Source: JANSYP01 sp039184415 (GTDB lineage: Bacteria; Pseudomonadota; Alphaproteobacteria; Rhodobacterales; Rhodobacteraceae). Taken from it: 12,921 nucleotides of DNA. Each line of letters begins with the position of its first letter. The first letter of the stretch is position 1. This document shows positions 6,802 to 12,257 of the stretch, piece after piece. The notes beneath the pieces are model-generated. The model was not told where the DNA came from. It ran no database searches and saw nothing but the letters and a program-made list of their open reading frames with translations. The position numbers were made by a program, and so were the translations under genes. The stretch covers positions 1-12,921 of the forward strand of contig JBCDBB010000111.1 of the NCBI GenBank assembly GCA_039184415.1, read 5' to 3'.

Positions 6802-7320
6802 GTGACCGATGACACCCAGCCTTCCGTCGGGGACACCCGCGCGCGTGCCCCGAAACCGCGGGGCGCCGACGATCGGCGCCGCATGCGCTCGGCGGCACGG
6901 TTCTTCGCTGTGCAGGCGCTGTTTCAGATGGAGGCCGGTGACCAGACGGCGGAGAAGGTGATCCAGGAATTCTCCGACCACCGGTTTGGTGAGCGGTTTG
7001 AAGACTACGAGATGGCCGAGGCGGATCTGGGTCTCTTTCGAAGGCTGGTGTCCGAGGCGGTGAACCTGCAGGCGCAGATCGACCAGATGACCGACCGCGC
7101 ACTGGTGGAGAAATGGCCGATCAGCCGCATCGATCCGACGCTGCGGGCGCTCTTTCGGGCCGCCGGCGCGGAACTGACCGAGGCTACGACCCCCCCCAAG
7201 GTGGTGATCGTGGAATATGTTGATGTCGCGCGGGCGTTTTTTCCCGAGGGCCGCGAGCCGAAATTTGTCAACGCCGTTCTCGACCATATGGCGCGCGAGG
7301 CTCAGCCCGACGCCTTCTGA
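6802..7320 (+). CDS. nusB: transcription antitermination factor NusB
   Basis: 172 residues from a GTG start. NusB is an all-helical RNA-binding protein that, with ribosomal protein S10 (NusE), binds boxA RNA and promotes antitermination of rRNA operons. The core begins RRRMRSAARFFAVQALFQME (~25-44), and the C-terminus has VVIVEYVDVARAFFPEGREPKFVNAVLD-type sequence (in two blocks ~134-160), both diagnostic. The first ~24 residues are a charged, variable extension of the kind seen in alphaproteobacterial NusB. The ATG at 6794 is out of frame. The ribosome site for GTG 6802 is weak (GAAAG), so translation may depend on coupling to ribH, whose stop is 18 nt upstream. An eight-C run (7190-7197) lies inside the gene. 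nusB ending a rib cluster is a widely conserved order. Confidence 0.93.
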   Translation: MTDDTQPSVGDTRARAPKPRGADDRRRMRSAARFFAVQALFQMEAGDQTAEKVIQEFSDHRFGERFEDYEMAEADLGLFRRLVSEAVNLQAQIDQMTDRALVEKWPISRIDPTLRALFRAAGAELTEATTPPKVVIVEYVDVARAFFPEGREPKFVNAVLDHMAREAQPDAF

Positions 7321-7349
7321 AGCCTCGCGTCCGGGACGGCTCTTTTGCC

Positions 7350-7366
7350 AAGGCGGCCTTCGCCTT
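7350..7366. terminator. possible shared stem-loop between convergent nusB and cysteine hydrolase genes
   Basis: AAGGCG (7350-7355) and CGCCTT (7361-7366) form a 6-bp stem over a 5-nt loop, 29 nt after the nusB stop and touching the stop of the minus-strand gene. TCTTTT precedes it on the plus strand, and there is no clear T run after it on either strand, so the efficiency is doubtful. Its place between convergent ends is the main support. Confidence 0.3.
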
Positions 7367-7959
7367 CAGGCGTTGCGGACTTGACCGGCGTCGAGCGTAT
7401 CGCTCTCGATAAAGTCGCGCGTGCTGACGGTTTGGGCGACGGCCGCCTCCAGGGCCGCCATGAACGCGGCATGGACCTGATCGGCAGGCACGGTCGCGCC
7501 GCGGAAATTCAAATCATGGGTGGCGCAGGCGTCGTGGATCACGGTCACACCATACCCAAGATCGCGGGCGGCTCTTGCGGCAGTGTCCACGCAGAGATGG
7601 CTGAGCGCCCCGCAGATGGCCACCTCCGACACGCCCCGATCGGCGAGCAGACCGTGCAGGTCAGTGTTCGTGAACGGATTGGCAGAGCGCTTCAGGATCA
7701 CCGGTTCGCGTTCGACTGGCTGCAGCCGCGCGCTCATGCCCACCGCTTCGCGCGCCGCAGAGAGGTAGGGCGGGTGCCCCCCGACCGGCGCATTATGGAC
7801 GTGAATCGGCAGGTCGCCCGAGGCGCGCGCATGGTCGAGGAGCCTCGCGGCATTCTCTGTCGCGCTTCGCAGGTTCTGCAAAGCGCTCGGGCTCGTATCG
7901 AGAAACCCACGCTGCACGTCGATGAGCATCAACGCCCGGGTTTTCATCGTTTTGCTCAT
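7366..7959 (-). CDS. isochorismatase-like cysteine hydrolase
   Basis: 197 residues of the isochorismatase-fold hydrolase family (nicotinamidases, N-carbamoyl amidases, isochorismatases). The catalytic triad is in place: Asp14 in LMLIDVQRGF, Lys90 in VILKRSANPF and Cys123 in GALSHLCVDTAARAARDLG, followed by VTVIHDACATHDL. His53 and His55 (IHVHN) could contribute to the substrate or metal region. The substrate cannot be told: the pattern HLCVDTAARAA is common in generic cysteine hydrolases of Proteobacteria. The start was chosen at the second of two adjacent ATGs (7959), about 6 nt after the GAGG core of AGAGGGA on the minus strand; the open frame back to 8175 lacks any family similarity. It converges on nusB and diverges from a small membrane protein gene. 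Confidence 0.88.
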   Translation of the reverse strand: MSKTMKTRALMLIDVQRGFLDTSPSALQNLRSATENAARLLDHARASGDLPIHVHNAPVGGHPPYLSAAREAVGMSARLQPVEREPVILKRSANPFTNTDLHGLLADRGVSEVAICGALSHLCVDTAARAARDLGYGVTVIHDACATHDLNFRGATVPADQVHAAFMAALEAAVAQTVSTRDFIESDTLDAGQVRNA

Positions 7960-7980
7960 CATGTCCCTCTTTTGGCCACA

Positions 7981-8132
7981 TGATATAGCGTATTTCTGCG
8001 TCGCAGCACACGGGGACGATCGTCGTACGGCTTTGGTCTTACAAATCACGGTGCGACCACGTGCCGACATTCGTCTCCCAGACCGTTTTCCTGTCCTCTG
8101 CGCTGGCCGGCGATCACCGCGCGCGCTATACT
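7981..8132. promoter_or_regulatory. divergent promoter region with short dyad
   Basis: This is most of the ~200-bp gap between the minus-strand hydrolase and the plus-strand membrane protein gene. For the plus strand, TATACT (8127-8132) is a good -10 (5 of 6) with only a poor -35 (TGGCCG near 8104). For the minus strand, TATATC (complement of about 7982-7987) is a possible -10. A perfect CTGCG-T-CGCAG dyad (7996-8006) lies just upstream of it and could be an operator. No coding potential is visible in the gap. Confidence 0.35.
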
Positions 8133-8161
8133 TAAACGAGAACCAGACCGGAGCGCCCTGC

Positions 8162-8470
8162 ATGCCCCATCTCATCCGCCTCTATATTCGCCAGGTCGGA
8201 ATCGGCTACGCGCTCTCGGCGGCCTTCGTGGCGGTCTTGCTTTGGCTCAATGTCGCCAATCTCTGGCATCTTGTGACCCATGTGAATGTCGGATGGATCG
8301 CGGTTCTGATGCTGTGGGTTTTCAACGGAATCATCTTCGCCGGCGTGCAGTTCGCCCTGTCGCTCCCGCAGGGGCATGGCGAGGAAGATGATGATCAGGG
8401 GGGCAAGCGCGATGCGATCCCCGCGATGCTGAGCGAACCGGTGCCGGTGCGGACGGCCAGCCGGCCCTGA
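8162..8470 (+). CDS. small two-helix inner-membrane protein of unknown function
   Basis: 102 residues starting MPHLIRLYIRQVGIG, with two predicted membrane helices at ~14-36 (GYALSAAFVAVLLWLNVAN) and ~44-66 (GWIAVLMLWVFNGIIFAGVQ). An acidic then proline-rich tail follows (GHGEEDDDQGGKRD...), probably cytoplasmic. I recall similar short proteins in Rhodobacterales with no known role. The start is the ATG at 8162, with CCGGAG upstream at about 8 nt and a -10-like TATACT further up. The open frame runs back to 7922, but the extension overlaps the divergent gene and reads as noise. It appears to be a single-gene unit. Confidence 0.75.
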   Translation: MPHLIRLYIRQVGIGYALSAAFVAVLLWLNVANLWHLVTHVNVGWIAVLMLWVFNGIIFAGVQFALSLPQGHGEEDDDQGGKRDAIPAMLSEPVPVRTASRP

Positions 8471-8680
8471 TCCGCGGATTATAGCCACCACCTTCTTGAC
8501 TGGGGAAAGCGGCGGGCCCGCGCGCAACCGTGGAGGCGTGCATTCCCGAGGACCTGTTTGAACAGGTGGGTGCCAGGTAACACGGCCACGACCGCATCAG
8601 AGCCAGCCCCCTCGGATTTGCTTAAGGCCACCGGAACGTTGCCACAGACACGGGAAGGGCAGCACCCGCCGCCGATACAG
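8471..8680. other. gene-free gap with a 16-bp palindrome
   Basis: No gene is supported in this 210-bp stretch between two convergent coding regions. Its notable content is ACCTGTT-TG-AACAGGT (8552-8567), a perfect 7-bp inverted repeat with a 2-bp centre. With so short a centre it suits a dimeric DNA-binding protein better than an RNA hairpin, although an RNA stem with a 4-6 nt loop is possible. No T run follows on either strand. Confidence 0.45.
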
Positions 8681-9121
8681 TTATGCTGCAGGGGCAGCTT
8701 CGGCAAGGGCTGCGGCATCCACGGCCTCACGCAGGCTCAGCAAATGCTCGTGCCAGCCCTTGTCTAGCGAGAGGATCAGGCCGAAGCCGTCGGAATCCCC
8801 GGGCAGCTTGCTGTAGGTCAGGCTCAGTTTGGTTCCGCCCGGGGCATCCTCGAGCACCCACTCCACCGTCCCTGCCGCGTCGGGGGCCGGGCGCACACGA
8901 AAGCTCCAGCGCATGTAGTCGACCGGGCGCATTTCCTCGACTGTGCCCCAGCAAAGCCTGTCGCCGCTGTCCTTGCCAAGCAGCGCATAGTCTTCGCCGT
9001 CTTTCAGCGCACTCTTTGGCGCGTGAAACCATTGAACCAGCTTGTCCGGTTCGGTCAGCCAGGCCCAAACGGCTTTGCGCGGCGCGGGCAGGAAGAGGGA
9101 TTTGGAGATCGTCTCAGTCAT
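8681..9121 (-). CDS. SRPBCC (AHSA1/START-like) domain protein
   Basis: 146 residues. The N-terminus (ISKSLFLPAPRKAVWAWLTEPDKLVQWF) is the typical beta-strand/helix/WF opening of the AHSA1-type SRPBCC fold, a deep hydrophobic ligand pocket. GTVEEMRPVDYMRWSF and GGTKLSLTYSKLP are the middle and late strands, and DKGWHEHLLSLREAV is the long C-terminal helix. The family binds small lipophilic ligands or partner proteins; the ligand here is unknown. The gene overlaps the 3' end of the upstream arsR-like gene by 8 nt (ATGACTGA), so the two form one translationally coupled operon. ArsR-type regulator plus SRPBCC protein is a recurrent bacterial pair. A small alanine-rich tail ends the protein. It converges on the gap at 8471-8680. 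Confidence 0.88.
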   Translation of the reverse strand: MTETISKSLFLPAPRKAVWAWLTEPDKLVQWFHAPKSALKDGEDYALLGKDSGDRLCWGTVEEMRPVDYMRWSFRVRPAPDAAGTVEWVLEDAPGGTKLSLTYSKLPGDSDGFGLILSLDKGWHEHLLSLREAVDAAALAEAAPAA

Positions 9122-9437
9122 CGTTCTGTTCCCTTTCGATGGCGGTTTTCAACGCGTGCAAGCGGTCGTCCCAGAACTGGTCAAAATACTCCAGCCAATT
9201 GAAAACAGGCTGAAACCCGTCCGGTTTGAGCGTGCTGACAAGGGTGCGGCCCACCGGCGCCATGGTGAGGAGGCCGCCGGCCTGAAGCACTGTCAGATGC
9301 TTCTTTATGGCCGCGCGAGTCATCTCGAATTCCCCGGCAAGCTCGACGACGCTCATGGGACGCATCGCGAGCAGGCGGAGGATTTCTCGGCGCGTCGGAT
9401 CGGCGAGGGCCCGAAAGACGGGTTGCGGGGCGGTCAT
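9114..9437 (-). CDS. ArsR-family winged-helix repressor without cysteines
   Basis: 107 residues. PVFRALADPTRREILRLL is the ArsR-family signature opening, and SVVELAGEFEMTRAAIKKHL (~29-48) is the helix-turn-helix with the recognition helix MTRAAIKKHL, followed by LQAGGLLTMAPVGRTLVSTL, the wing. There is not one cysteine in the protein, so the classical ArsR/SmtB thiol metal sites are absent and the signal is probably not a thiophilic metal; it may be the SRPBCC partner or its ligand (inference). The start at 9437 follows AAAGGTG on the minus strand; longer reading to 9569 would run through the promoter. The promoter carries two copies of a GATAC dyad, which makes autorepression likely. It overlaps the next gene by 8 nt. 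Confidence 0.92.
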   Translation of the reverse strand: MTAPQPVFRALADPTRREILRLLAMRPMSVVELAGEFEMTRAAIKKHLTVLQAGGLLTMAPVGRTLVSTLKPDGFQPVFNWLEYFDQFWDDRLHALKTAIEREQNDD

Positions 9438-9453
9438 CGGACACCTTTGTAAT

Positions 9454-9499
9454 GATACCTTTCGGTATCTCTTATGGATACTATTTGGTATCATGTCAA
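9454..9499 (-). promoter_or_regulatory. promoter of the arsR-SRPBCC operon with two operator dyads
   Basis: On the minus strand TTGACA (9494-9499, perfect -35) and CATAAG (9471-9476, -10) are 17 bp apart, giving a start near 9464. Dyad A is GATACC-N4-GGTATC (9454-9469), a perfect 6-bp inverted repeat lying over the start site. Dyad B is GATACT-N4-GGTATC (9477-9492), 5 of 6 matches, filling the spacer between -35 and -10. The two copies are exactly 23 bp apart. A dimer on either site would block polymerase, which fits autorepression by the cysteine-free ArsR-type protein encoded just downstream. Confidence 0.75.
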
Positions 9500-9521
9500 G
9501 ACAGTCTGCCCCTTGCGAAAT

Positions 9522-9536
9522 GTTCACTCTTCGTTC
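9522..9536 (+). promoter_or_regulatory. LexA (SOS) box upstream of mmcB
   Basis: GTTC (9522-9525), seven bases, then GTTC (9533-9536): an exact match to the direct-repeat LexA box of alphaproteobacteria (GTTC-N7-GTTC). It lies 12 nt upstream of the mmcB ATG. A weak promoter fits around it, with TTGCGA (9513-9518), a 17-bp spacer and CACACT (9536-9541), so LexA would sit between -35 and -10. The predicted RNA start falls at or next to the ATG, and no ribosome site is seen, so mmcB mRNA may be leaderless. Confidence 0.8.
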
Positions 9537-9548
9537 ACACTCGGCGTC

Positions 9549-10031
9549 ATGTTCGAAGATCCGCCGCAAGACGATCCGCCCCAGCCCGCGCTCGCGCAGC
9601 TCACGCCGGGCCAGCGCCTCGCGAGAGGCGTGGTGCGCTGCCTGCGCGAGTTGGACTTTGCCTGCGCGGAGGAGTTCGTGCCGGCGTCGGGCCTGCGGGT
9701 GGATGTCATCGCGCTCGGTGCGAAGGGCGAGCTTTGGATCATCGAGTGCAAGTCCAGCCGCGCCGACTTCACCTCCGACAGCAAATGGGACGGCTATCTG
9801 GAGTTTTGCGACAGGTTCTTCTGGGCGGTCGACACAGAGTTCCCGACGGAGATCCTGCCGCCGGAGACCGGGCTTATCATTGCCGACGGCTATGGTGCGG
9901 AACTGGTGCGCATGCCCGAGGAGACCCGCCTGCCCGGGGCGCGACGGTCATCTCTGACCCGCAAGATCGCGCGCCACGCGGCCTTCCGTCTGCACGGGCT
10001 CCGCGATCCGGGGTTTATGCCGGCTTTCTAG
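9549..10031 (+). CDS. mmcB: MmcB-family DNA repair protein
   Basis: 160 residues. The sequence fits the MmcB family, known from Caulobacter as an SOS-induced gene contributing to mitomycin C resistance. The pattern is that of a PD-(D/E)XK nuclease fold: VPASGLRVDVIALG with Asp52, then GELWIIECKSS with Glu66 and Lys68 (ExK), followed by the family block SRADFTSDSKWDGYLEFCDR and FFWAV. A proline/acidic N-terminus (residues 2-13) is variable. The exact LexA box upstream independently supports an SOS role. The ATG at 9549 has no ribosome site and may be leaderless; the longer open frame to 9474 would begin inside the divergent arsR promoter. Its 3' end overlaps the convergent DUF6324-like gene by 17 nt. 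Nuclease activity is an inference from the motif. Confidence 0.9.
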   Translation: MFEDPPQDDPPQPALAQLTPGQRLARGVVRCLRELDFACAEEFVPASGLRVDVIALGAKGELWIIECKSSRADFTSDSKWDGYLEFCDRFFWAVDTEFPTEILPPETGLIIADGYGAELVRMPEETRLPGARRSSLTRKIARHAAFRLHGLRDPGFMPAF

Positions 10032-10209
10032 CCGTCTTTGCGGCTTCGGCGGCGGCGCGGATTTCCTCGGCGATCTCCAGCGCCTCTTCGGGGTCGAAGT
10101 CCATCGGCACCTCGATCCCGTCAGCTTCCACATAGAGCCGGACCATGCCGGTCGAGGTCGGCCCGATCTGCAAATTCGCCGAGATGTTGCTTTCGCTGTT
10201 GATCCCCAT
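10015..10209 (-). CDS. small DUF6324-like protein
   Basis: 64 residues, acidic, cytosolic, with no membrane segment or signal. It starts MGINSESNISANLQIGPTST, continues with VRLYVEADGIEVPMDFDPEE, and ends in a helix rich in Ala and Glu. This matches my memory of a very conserved short Rhodobacterales family named DUF6324 of unknown function; the name is from memory, the strong small-protein look is visible. GGAGG (complement of 10216-10220) lies 6 nt before the ATG, an excellent ribosome site. The stop lies inside the 3' end of mmcB, so the two converge and overlap by 17 nt. The predicted hydrophobic strand plus acidic helix suggests a compact binding domain, but nothing more can be said. Confidence 0.8.
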   Translation of the reverse strand: MGINSESNISANLQIGPTSTGMVRLYVEADGIEVPMDFDPEEALEIAEEIRAAAEAAKTARKPA

Positions 10210-10272
10210 GGGCAGCCTCCGCTTTTGTCACAGCCGGTTAGCTAATGCGCCGGGGCGCGGCAAGGGGAAGCG

Positions 10273-10758
10273 ATGATCCTGAGAGGGCTGGATCCGGGCG
10301 ATGCCGGGTGGGTGCTGGAGCAGCACGGCGCGCACTATGCCGCTGTCGAACGGTTCGACCGGAGCTTTGAAGTTCTGGTCGCGCGCCTCCTCGCGGAGTT
10401 CATCGAGGGGCATGACCCGACCTGCGAGCGGGGCTGGATCGCCGAAGCGCCGGACGGTACACGCCTGGGATGCGTTTTCATGGCCCGGCTGGATCAGACG
10501 ACCGCAAAGCTTCGGATGTTCTACGTCGTCCCTGAGGCGCGCGGCAGCGGTGTCGCCCAGGCGCTGCTCGACGCACTCCTGGCCTTCGCGCGGGGGGCAG
10601 GATACCAGTCCGTGCGGCTCTGGACCCACGAAAGCCACCGCGCTGCCGGGCGCCTTTATGAGCGCAACGGCTTCGCGCTGCTCTCCAGCCGCCCGGTGCA
10701 GAGTTTCGGGCAGAATCTCGTGGAACAGAGCTGGGAAAAGCGGCTGGCCGTGCCCTGA
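10273..10758 (+). CDS. GNAT-family N-acetyltransferase
   Basis: 161 residues, one GNAT domain. Motif A is clear: LRMFYVVPEARGSGVAQALL (80-99), where RGSGVA (90-95) is the pyrophosphate-binding loop for acetyl-CoA. Motif B follows, with SVRLWTHESHRAAGRLYERN and GFALLSS, the usual C-terminal beta-bulge region. The N-terminus begins ILRGLDPGDAGWVLEQHG and carries an EGHDP segment seen in GNAT domains that are elsewhere fused behind MarR-type regulators; here there is no MarR part. The acceptor substrate is unknown. AGGGGA lies 5-6 nt before the ATG. The gene is followed by tRNA-His and is the last clearly core-like protein gene before the A+T-rich stretch. Confidence 0.9.
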   Translation: MILRGLDPGDAGWVLEQHGAHYAAVERFDRSFEVLVARLLAEFIEGHDPTCERGWIAEAPDGTRLGCVFMARLDQTTAKLRMFYVVPEARGSGVAQALLDALLAFARGAGYQSVRLWTHESHRAAGRLYERNGFALLSSRPVQSFGQNLVEQSWEKRLAVP

Positions 10759-10763
10759 GACTC

Positions 10764-10790
10764 TTGCATTCGCACGGGGCTGGGGCTAAT
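10764..10790 (+). promoter_or_regulatory. possible tRNA-His promoter
   Basis: TTGCAT (10764-10769) and GCTAAT (10785-10790, last four bases TAAT) precede the tRNA by 13 nt, with a short 15-bp spacer, followed by a G+C-rich discriminator. The position fits a stable-RNA promoter, but the match is modest. Confidence 0.3.
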
Positions 10791-10802
10791 TCCCGTCGGC
10801 GT

Positions 10803-10879
10803 GCCGCCTTAGCTCAGTTGGTTAGAGCGCTGGATTGTGGATCCAGAGGTCCCCTGTTCAAGCCAGGGAGGCGGTACCA
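10803..10879 (+). tRNA. tRNA-His (anticodon GTG), CCA encoded
   Basis: The full cloverleaf can be drawn: acceptor GCCGCCT (10803-10809) with AGGCGGT (10869-10875, first pair G-U), D stem GCTC/GAGC (10812-10815/10825-10828), anticodon stem CTGGA/TCCAG (10830-10834/10842-10846), T stem CCCTG/CAGGG (10852-10856/10864-10868). The anticodon GTG is at 10837-10839 and reads CAC/CAU. The discriminator is A (10876) and CCA is encoded (10877-10879). The base before the acceptor is T, so no G-1 is encoded. This G-1-less, A73 form is known for a large group of alphaproteobacteria and supports the taxonomic reading. The gene borders an A+T-richer stretch, a typical integration position. Confidence 0.97.
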
Positions 10880-10911
10880 TAAAACTCAATTATAACAGGT
10901 AATTATTGGAA

Positions 10912-11547
10912 ATGATCCGGAGGCCCCGGCTTTTGCAAAGGGTTAGGGAACTTCTAGGCAACCCGAAGCGGCTTAGGATGTTTGAATCAAGGATAGATCG
11001 CCCCAAATTTCTGTGGTCGTTGCTGGCTGGTTTCGGGGTGGGCGTGGTGATCAGTGCGCTCATGTGCTGGATCGGTCTTGATGAAGCGGCCAGCATTCTG
11101 ATTACCGGTGCGATAGGTGCAGGTGTCACTTTCGTTGCGACAAAGTCTGACCAACGAGCGCAACTAACCGCGACCATCTGGCCGGAACGTATGAAGGCTC
11201 ATCAGAGAGCACTGCACCATTGGCGGGAATGTGCGGGCCACACTTATGCTGACCAACAGCAGCGCGATGAAGTGCTGATGCGTGCTCGTTCATGGTGGTT
11301 TGAAAACGACCTCTATCTCTCCGGTGATGCAAGTACCGGATTTAAGGAGATGCTGGACGCCGTTTGGATACACCAAGATCTTGTTGAAGATGGAAGGGGG
11401 AAGAAAGATCCCGAACTCGCAAAACAGGTCAAGAAGAACTACGCAAAGATTCAAAAAGCTGGCCAGTTAATTCAATCCGGAGCTGGTAGTCGGATTTCCG
11501 AGGATCTGATCAAGAAACTGATGCCGCCCAGCGATGATGCCTCATGA
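10912..11547 (+). CDS. unrecognised two-helix membrane protein with cytoplasmic helical domain
   Basis: 211 residues from ATG 10912; TTG at 10906 is two codons longer and has AGGT better placed upstream, so either start is possible. A basic N-terminus (RRPRLLQRVRELLGNPKRLR) precedes two predicted membrane helices at ~33-54 (LWSLLAGFGVGVVISALMCW) and ~59-76 (AASILITGAIGAGVTFVATK). A ~130-residue soluble region follows, rich in Trp and charged residues: WPERMKAHQRALHHW, then ARSWWFENDLYLS, then a lysine-rich helix. I cannot name a family. Codon use and base composition are clearly more A+T-rich than upstream genes. It begins 33 nt after tRNA-His, may be transcribed through the tRNA, and is followed 80 nt later by a SieB-like gene in the same direction, so the two may form one acquired unit. 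Confidence 0.75.
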   Translation: MIRRPRLLQRVRELLGNPKRLRMFESRIDRPKFLWSLLAGFGVGVVISALMCWIGLDEAASILITGAIGAGVTFVATKSDQRAQLTATIWPERMKAHQRALHHWRECAGHTYADQQQRDEVLMRARSWWFENDLYLSGDASTGFKEMLDAVWIHQDLVEDGRGKKDPELAKQVKKNYAKIQKAGQLIQSGAGSRISEDLIKKLMPPSDDAS

Positions 11548-11627
11548 AGGCGCCACGCGCGGAGTATCTCGCAACGCACGCCGGCCCGGCTGGAGCGAGT
11601 TACTTGAACGTTTAGAATGGAACTTAG

Positions 11628-12211
11628 ATGACCCCCGATCCGAGATGGCTTGAAATACTTAAGGCGTCGGGCTGGCAGTTGTTCGGCTTGGCACTCGGCT
11701 GCTTAGCTATTCGGGCCATGTTCCAATGGAGTATTTTACCACCGACCGAGTCCGTTTGGGTCATATACGGTCTACCCATCGCGACAGTTCTATTTCTATG
11801 CCTAGCATTGGCCTCGGCAGCTGAACAGGGTCAGAAGTGGGTCAGCGGAATTCTGACCGAACGGAAAAACAAAGCTTCAAGAACGAAACAGATTGAGAAG
11901 GAAAAGCAGGAGTTCCTCGCCTTCATCCCCTTCATGACGGATGCTGATAAAGCCATCCTCGGTTACTTGCTGCAGAACAACCAAAAGACTTTCAGTCCAC
12001 TATAGAAGGGGATTACGCCGTAAGCCTAATCGGTCGTAACTTCATCCGTTTGGGTGCCAGACCGAAACAAATGGTCGATCAATCCCGTGTGCTTTGGACC
12101 ATTCCTGATCACCTGTGGGAAGTACTTGAAGAGAACAGAGACCAGTTTCCGGCAGTCAAGGTTGGAAAGAACGAACCACCGCCTTGGGTTATCCCTTGGA
12201 TGGTACGCTAG
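11628..12211 (+). pseudogene. superinfection exclusion B (SieB)-like gene interrupted by one frameshift
   Basis: The first frame runs from ATG 11628 to TAG 12005 (125 residues): WLEILKASGWQLFGLALG, two predicted membrane helices (~16-33 and ~43-63), a charged stretch, then FIPFMTDADKAILGYLLQNN, as I recall for SieB-family proteins. It stops abruptly after QKTFSPL. Continuing in the -1 frame from about 11993, an open frame to TAG 12209-12211 gives QSTIEGDYAVSLIGRNFI, then LWTIPDHLWEVLEENRDQF and PPPWVIPWMVR, the C-terminal half expected for the family. Joined, they make ~194 residues. Loss of one T from the T run at 11990-11992 explains the break; a sequencing error is possible. SieB of lambda/P22 aborts infection by other phages; here no other phage genes are seen. 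GGAA precedes the ATG. Confidence 0.75.
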
Positions 12212-12219
12212 CTATACGC

Positions 12220-12240
12220 AAAACGACTGCGCTTAGTCGC
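12220..12240 (-). terminator. possible intrinsic terminator of the DUF6476-like gene
   Basis: Read on the minus strand, CGACT (complement of 12235-12239) and AGTCG (complement of 12224-12228) form a 5-bp stem over a 6-nt loop, extendable by a G-U pair, followed directly by TTTT (12220-12223). It lies 18-38 nt beyond the stop of the minus-strand gene and also separates it from the convergent SieB-like remnant. Confidence 0.45.
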
Positions 12241-12257
12241 GCTTTCGGGCCCGCGGA

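Noticed and set aside
8552..8567. The palindrome as a LexA box
   Set aside because: It contains GAAC, but no second GAAC follows seven bases later, so it does not fit the alphaproteobacterial direct repeat.
12054..12236. A 60-residue plus-strand open frame
   Set aside because: It overlaps the -1 frame that encodes the recognisable SieB C-terminus, and has no features of its own.
12211..12257. A second copy of the tRNA-His 3' end as an attachment-site repeat
   Set aside because: No stretch resembling the tRNA T-arm and acceptor end was found here or at 11548-11627, so no integration boundary can be marked.
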